Source: Myxococcales bacterium (lineage in GTDB: Bacteria; Myxococcota; Polyangia; Fen-1088). Taken from it: a stretch of DNA of 10,890 nucleotides. The stretch is taken from NCBI GenBank assembly GCA_003157315.1, contig PMJE01000279.1:1-10890 (forward strand), read 5' to 3'. Shown one piece after another: positions 7,344 through 10,890 of the stretch (the first letter of the stretch is position 1; each line of letters starts with the position of its first letter). The position numbers and the translations under genes are program-made. The notes under the pieces are model-generated. The model saw nothing but the letters and a program-made list of their open reading frames with translations, ran no database searches and was not told the DNA's origin.

Positions 7344-7368
7344 ATGCCCCTCAGAATTCTGAGGGCAT
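7344..7368. promoter_or_regulatory. interrupted palindrome upstream of the serpin promoter, candidate enhancer-binding site
   Basis: The core from 7348 to 7365 is an 18-nt perfect palindrome centred on GAATTC (arms CCCTCAGAA / TTCTGAGGG). With C7348 bulged, the pairing extends outward through ATGC (7344-7347) and GCAT (7365-7368). Its centre lies about 84 bp before the predicted sigma-54 start site at 7440, the distance at which dimeric enhancer-binding proteins usually sit. The binding role is inferred. Confidence 0.45.
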
Positions 7369-7413
7369 GCCGCCATGGTCTGGCTCGATTTCTCGCTCGT
7401 GGCTGGCTGGACT

Positions 7414-7429
7414 TGGCTTCGAAGTTGCA
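7414..7429 (+). promoter_or_regulatory. sigma-54 (-24/-12) promoter of the serpin lipoprotein gene
   Basis: The sequence is TGGC, seven nt, then TTGCA, matching the TGGCAC-R-N4-TTGCW consensus at both key blocks. GG at 7415-7416 and GC at 7427-7428 have the exact 10-nt gap. The predicted start is about 7440, leaving a 20-nt leader that includes the ribosome site GGAGG at 7451-7455 before ATG 7461. Such promoters need an ATP-driven activator. Confidence 0.6.
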
Positions 7430-7460
7430 AATAGGCTGCGCGACCCACTTGGAGGTAGCC

Positions 7461-9164
7461 ATGACTTCTTCAGTTCAGCGTGCGATCGGTCGGTGCGTTC
7501 TCTCCGCTCTTGTTTCCGCCGTGCTTGCTGGCTGTGGTTCAAACAACCCTGGACCAGTGCCTGACGCTGCCAATGCCAGCGACGTCTATTTCGCGCAGGA
7601 CGCCGCCAAGGTACCTGACAGTGCTATCGATCACAGCATCGCGCTCGATACCATTTCCAGCGACACCGCGCTCCCACCTGATATCGCCGCTAGCGACGTT
7701 CCCGCTACCGGGGATTTGACACCTGATATTGTTGTGCCTGCGGACAGTCATGTTGATAGCATGGTTGCGTCCGATGTTGCCAAGCCCGACGCTGCGGTGG
7801 CCGACGTTGGCGCAACTGACGTAGCCTCCTCCGATGCCCCGGTTGCCGACGTTTCCACAACCGTAGCTTTCGCCGACGCGGCGGTCGCCGATCTTCCCGC
7901 AACTGACGCTGCTTCCTCCGACGCTATCGTCATGCCCGGAGACGCTTCCGCCGCGGATATCGTCACTGCCATGTCTTCGCTCCCGCGTGTGGTTGATCCG
8001 CAGGTGCCAGTAGCCGACAGCACCACCCTGGCGTCCGACAACGCCGCCTTTGCGTTTGCCGCCTACAAGCAGCTCATCACAACCAACACCAATCTGATCT
8101 TCTCGCCGGCCAGCATCTCCATCGCTCTTGCCATGACCTACGCCGGTGCGACCGGCAACACAGCCAGTGAGATGGCCCAGGCGCTTCACTTCAGCTTGCC
8201 GCCGGCGCAGCTCCACCCGGCGTTCAATGCCCTGGATCAGGCTCTGGCCTCGCGCGGTCAGGGCAAGCTGGGTGCTGATGGCGGCCCGATGCGGCTTCAC
8301 ATCGTCAATGCTGTCTGGGCCGAGCGGACCTACACTTTCAAGATGTCCTTCTTGGACACCCTGGCCGCGAACTACGGCGCGGGCATCAACCTGCTCGACT
8401 TCATAAATGCGCCTGAGCCCTCGCGGCTGACCATCAACGCCTGGGTGGCCGACCAGACTGAAAACAAGATCCAGGACTTGCTGCCCACCGGTTTCATCCA
8501 AAGCACGACCACGCTGGTGCTCACCGACGCGGTCTACTTCAATGCGGCCTGGAAGACCCAATTCGACCCGAACGATACCCACAACGGCTCGTTCAGGCTC
8601 CTCGACAGCAGCAGCGTGACCGTGAAATTCATGAACGCCACGCTTGCCAGTGTTCCGGCTGGGCGAGGGACAAACTACGTTGCCGTCTCCTTGCCCTACG
8701 CCGACGACCGCCTCTCGCTGCTGCTGGTAATACCCGATGCCGGCCAGTTCAGTCAGGTTGAAGCGTCGCTGAACGCATCTGTACTCGGGACTCTCGTGGC
8801 CGGGCTGACCAGCCAGGAAGTTTCCATTTACCTTCCCCGTTTCAGGGTCGAGACAGGGGCAGACTTGGTGAACCCCCTCAAGGCTCTGGGCATGACATCA
8901 GCCTTCATCCCTGGCATTGCCGACTTCTCGGGCATGGATGGCACGCGCGACCTCTCCATTTCCGACGTGGTGCATAGGGCCTTCATCGACGTTGCGGAGA
9001 TGGGTACCGAGGCCGCGGCGGCCACGGGAGTCGGCTTGGTCAGTACCGGAATTCCGCCCGGACTATGGGTCGACGCGACCCGTCCCTTCCTCTATTTTCT
9101 GCGTGACCAGCCCACCGGCGCCATCCTTTTCATGGGCCGTGTCCTCGATCCCAGCAAGAGCTGA
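7461..9164 (+). CDS. serpin-domain lipoprotein with Asp/Ala-rich stalk
   Basis: The product is 567 aa. Residues 1-25 are a lipoprotein signal: Arg near the start, a hydrophobic core, and lipobox LAGC with C25 followed by Gly, which suggests export and probably outer-membrane display. Residues about 30-185 are a low-complexity Asp/Ala/Val/Ser stalk. Residues about 186-567 are a full serpin (I4 family) domain: FSPASISIALAMTYAGATG, the YFNAAWKTQF block, LPRFRVE, and the C-terminal signature RPFLYFLRDQPTGAILFMGRV. The hinge E513-M-G-T-E-A-A-A-A-T522 matches the inhibitory consensus, so it should trap target proteases by loop insertion. Counting from the hinge puts P1-P1' at T529-G530. ATG 7461 is chosen for GGAGG five nt upstream and the signal peptide directly after it. 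A sigma-54-type promoter precedes it. Likely role is protection of the cell surface from its own, prey or competitor proteases; the target is unknown. Confidence 0.93.
   Translation: MTSSVQRAIGRCVLSALVSAVLAGCGSNNPGPVPDAANASDVYFAQDAAKVPDSAIDHSIALDTISSDTALPPDIAASDVPATGDLTPDIVVPADSHVDSMVASDVAKPDAAVADVGATDVASSDAPVADVSTTVAFADAAVADLPATDAASSDAIVMPGDASAADIVTAMSSLPRVVDPQVPVADSTTLASDNAAFAFAAYKQLITTNTNLIFSPASISIALAMTYAGATGNTASEMAQALHFSLPPAQLHPAFNALDQALASRGQGKLGADGGPMRLHIVNAVWAERTYTFKMSFLDTLAANYGAGINLLDFINAPEPSRLTINAWVADQTENKIQDLLPTGFIQSTTTLVLTDAVYFNAAWKTQFDPNDTHNGSFRLLDSSSVTVKFMNATLASVPAGRGTNYVAVSLPYADDRLSLLLVIPDAGQFSQVEASLNASVLGTLVAGLTSQEVSIYLPRFRVETGADLVNPLKALGMTSAFIPGIADFSGMDGTRDLSISDVVHRAFIDVAEMGTEAAAATGVGLVSTGIPPGLWVDATRPFLYFLRDQPTGAILFMGRVLDPSKS
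7788..7931 (+). repeat. imperfect direct repeat in the serpin stalk
   Basis: Two 57-nt units begin at 7788 and 7875 (period 87 nt, 29 codons). They encode DAAVADVGATDVASSDAPV and DAAVADLPATDAASSDAIV. The DNA differs mostly at third codon positions, so the peptide pattern is kept better than the DNA. Shorter relatives of the D-x-A/V-x-x-D pattern occur through residues 30-185. Confidence 0.7.
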
Positions 9165-9297
9165 AATGGCCGGTTGAGGGTCGCAGGCTGCCATTGGTTC
9201 GGTGCGGGCGAAACTGCTCGCCCAGGTCAGCCGCCCGTGGGCGTGGAATTGAGAGACAGGCTTCGACAAGGACGAGGCCGGTCGCGAGCGCGTCGCA

Positions 9298-10481
9298 TTG
9301 CGGACACACATCTGCACACACAATACCGACAATGACGACGGCTGCTCTAGCAACTGCGGCGTCGAGCCCGGTTGGTACTGCCCCACAGCCGGGCAGCCCT
9401 GTCAACCGCTGGTGACCTGCGGGGACGGAAGATTGCAAGCGAGTGAACAATGCGATCTCGGAACTGCCAATGGTACCGGTGTGGGTTGCGACGCCAATTG
9501 CGTGCTTCAGCCGGGATGGACGTGCAAGGGGCACACCTGCAATCAGGTACCCGTGTGCGGCGATGGTCTTGTCACTGCTGGCGAGCAGTGCGACGAAGGC
9601 GGCACCCCGTCGGCAACATCGTGCTGCGAAGGCTGCAAGCTTGCCTCGAGCTCCTGTAGCTGTCCTGCAACCGGCGGAGCATGCACTGACAACGCTCGCT
9701 GCGGCAATGGAGTGCTGGAGAAGTCCGAAACCTGCGACGACGGCAATACCACAAGTGGGGATGGCTGCAGTTCGACTTGCAGCGTGGAAACCGGCTGGCA
9801 GTGCCGGTTGTCTGGCAAACCCTGTGTGCCGTTGTGTGGCGATTCTAGTATTGTCGCCAGCGAACAATGCGACGATGGCAATACGGTCAGCGGCGATGGC
9901 TGTTCGCCCACCTGCAAGGTGGAACCTGGGTGGGGCTGTTCAGGCACTCCCTCCACCTGCACCCATGCCGTCTGCGGCAACGGCAAGCTGGAGGCGGGTG
10001 AGGGATGTGATGACGGCAATACGCTACCCTTTGACGGCTGTTCGCCAACTTGCCAGGCCGACCCACTTTGCGGCACAGTTGATGCTCAGGGGAAGCCGAC
10101 TAGCGCCGTCGGTGCGTGCAAGTCGGTGTGTGGTGATGGCATCCTGCTGCGGGCGTCATTCAGGCAGACCGCGGCGAAACCTGTGACGATGGCAAGAACG
10201 ACGGCACCTGCGGCGGCTGCACCCCCGACTGTCAGAAGGGTCCCTACTGTGGGGACGGAGTCGTGCAGAAAGACTGCGGCGAAGTCTGTGACTATGGTAC
10301 GGCGAACTCGCCGCCTGATAATGCCGTTTACGGCGGATGCTTGACCAACTGCCAATTGGGTCCGCATTGTGGCGATGGCGTCGTACAGAAGCCCGACGAA
10401 GACTGCGATCTGAGCGCGAACAATGGCAAACCTGGCTACGAGTGCAGCGCAGCTTGTATGGGAATGATAGTGGTGTACTAG
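9298..10481 (+). pseudogene. DUF4215-type cysteine-repeat protein, frameshifted and lacking a signal peptide
   Basis: About nine cysteine repeats with the pattern CGDG(x)nE-x-CDDGNT(x)nDGC(S)xxC(x)V-E-x-GW-x-C are encoded. These repeats are found in secreted or surface proteins, often of Myxococcota, with no proven function. Repeats 1-6 lie in the frame starting at TTG 9298. Repeat 7 breaks: after CGDGI at about 10141 the frame continues as non-repeat sequence to a stop at 10342-10344, while from about 10149 another frame reads AGVIQADRGETCDDG and carries repeats 7-9 to TAG 10479-10481. One lost base explains it. The 5' end is also poor: the frame is closed by TGA at 9250-9252, there is no ribosome site or signal peptide, and the first repeat starts mid-unit, with CTHNT where CDDGNT is expected. 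Either this is a decaying gene or the sequence has an indel error plus an unseen start. Confidence 0.7.
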
Positions 10482-10661
10482 CGCTCGGCTACGGCGCGCG
10501 TCCCAGTCAATTCGCGAGATCGTCGGCGTGGCCGCACGTGGTCTCGTCCAACTCGACGACATGCAGGTGCGCGCAGGCGGAAGGATAGGCGAGCGACGCC
10601 AGTCGGACGCTATGCGGCAGGATTGCCCAGGGCGCGCTGCGTGAGCAATGTGTCCATCCGA

Positions 10662-10690
10662 TTGACAGCGAGGGCCCGCCTGCGTAGAAG
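10662..10690 (+). promoter_or_regulatory. sigma-70-like promoter of the small lipoprotein gene
   Basis: TTGACA at 10662-10667 is a perfect -35 box. It is followed after 17 nt by TAGAAG at 10685-10690, four of six matches to TATAAT. Predicted start is about 10697, leaving a leader of about 54 nt before ATG 10751. Confidence 0.45.
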
Positions 10691-10706
10691 AACGCCAGGT
10701 TGACGC

Positions 10707-10730
10707 TAGGACCCCAGAGGTCCCGTCCTA
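10707..10730 (+). repeat. inverted repeat in the predicted leader of the small lipoprotein gene
   Basis: TAGGAC (10707-10712) pairs with GTCCTA (10725-10730). An overlapping alternative stem is GGACC (10709-10713) with GGTCC (10719-10723). It sits between the predicted start site and the ribosome site AAGGAG (10739-10744), where it could act as an operator or an RNA stem. The role is not shown. Confidence 0.35.
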
Positions 10731-10750
10731 ATTCACCCAAGGAGAACAAC

Positions 10751-10890
10751 ATGACCCGCACAATCAAGGTTCTTTCGACGCTGGCTCTCGGTGGAATGCT
10801 ATTTGGTATTACGGCCTGCGAGGACACAGTCTGCAAAGAGGCGCTGGCCAAGGCGACGGCGGCCACCGCCGACGTGCAGAAGACGGTGGC
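10751..10890 (+). CDS. small lipoprotein, N-terminal part only (runs off the window)
   Basis: Forty-six codons are visible. They start with MTRTIK, a hydrophobic core, and the lipobox ITAC with C23, giving a lipoprotein signal peptide. The residue after the Cys is Glu rather than Asp, so outer-membrane sorting is the default guess. The mature part begins EDTVCKEALAKATAATADVQKTV, Ala/Lys-rich and probably helical, with a second Cys at residue 28. AAGGAG at 10739-10744 is a strong ribosome site with 6-nt spacing to ATG 10751. I do not recognise the family, and the remainder of the gene lies outside the window. It has its own promoter candidate and is probably separate from the broken repeat gene upstream. 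Confidence 0.75.
   Translation, partial: MTRTIKVLSTLALGGMLFGITACEDTVCKEALAKATAATADVQKTV

Larger units (their letters stand above)
6948..7460. promoter_or_regulatory. 513-nt divergent intergenic region between exchanger and serpin genes
   Basis: No convincing gene is present: short open frames here lack ribosome sites and recognisable product. It must hold promoters for both neighbours. Seen in it are a GG-N10-GC element pointing left (7009 to 6994), a 7-bp hairpin at 7092-7109, an interrupted palindrome at 7344-7368, and a strong sigma-54-type element at 7414-7429 pointing right. The serpin reading frame is open back to 7191, but the start at 7461 is far better supported. Confidence 0.6.

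Noticed and set aside
7191..7460. Upstream extension of the serpin frame, including a signal-like stretch LLGLAIAVTAALFVA
   Set aside because: It has no ribosome site, and ATG 7461 has GGAGG at the right spacing with a proper lipoprotein signal directly after it. The predicted sigma-54 start at 7440 would also exclude the extension.
7539..8582. 347-codon minus-strand open frame rich in Gly/Val/Arg opposite the serpin stalk
   Set aside because: It is a shadow of the Asp/Ala low-complexity codons (GAC/GCC read backwards).
10141..10160. Programmed ribosomal frameshift joining the two parts of the cysteine-repeat gene
   Set aside because: There is no slippery heptamer or run of identical bases at the junction, and the family does not use recoding. 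A simple lost base explains it.
1..10890. CRISPR array, tRNA or rRNA genes, insertion sequence
   Set aside because: No regularly spaced repeats, no tRNA-like cloverleaf or rRNA segments, and no transposase or terminal inverted repeats were found on reading both strands.

Overview
This is a GC-rich bacterial window with tight ATGA gene overlaps. A lipoprotein carrying a serpin domain and a protein built from DUF4215-type CGDG/CDDGN cysteine repeats together point to the Myxococcota or related deltaproteobacterial lineages, probably an environmental member. That placement is inferred from gene content only. Corrinoid methyl-transfer genes suggest that at least part of its metabolism is anaerobic or micro-oxic.

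Region 1 (213-5543, + strand) is one compact operon. It encodes a corrinoid-binding shuttle protein, a UroD-fold methyltransferase of the MtaA/MtbA/CmuA type, an ASKHA-fold corrinoid activator with an N-terminal [2Fe-2S] domain (RACo-like), and a cytoplasmic hybrid histidine kinase with GAF, cysteine-rich PAS, HisKA, HATPase and receiver modules. Two junctions are ATGA overlaps and the third has a 2-nt gap. The logic is that the shuttle carries methyl groups, the UroD-fold enzyme transfers them, the activator re-reduces Co(II), and the kinase may report redox, ligand or cofactor state. No substrate-specific first methyltransferase is in view; it may lie left of the window. The UroD-fold enzyme has Ala where the first zinc cysteine (HxC) is expected.

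Region 2 (5544-5741) is a short convergent intergenic stretch with two inverted repeats. Region 3 (5742-6947, - strand) is a CaCA-type sodium/calcium exchanger-like membrane protein. Region 4 (6948-7460) is a 513-nt divergent intergenic region. It holds a good sigma-54 (-24/-12) promoter candidate for the serpin gene, with an interrupted palindrome about 84 bp upstream of the predicted start site, a position typical of an enhancer-binding-protein site.

Region 5 (7461-9164, + strand) encodes a lipoprotein made of an Asp/Ala/Val-rich stalk with an internal 29-residue-period repeat, followed by a complete serpin domain with an inhibitory-type hinge. Region 6 (about 9298-10481, + strand) is a DUF4215 cysteine-repeat protein that looks broken: it has no signal peptide and carries a one-base frameshift near 10141-10149. 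Region 7 (10482-10890) holds a sigma-70-like promoter, an inverted repeat in the predicted leader, and the first 46 codons of another small lipoprotein that runs off the window.
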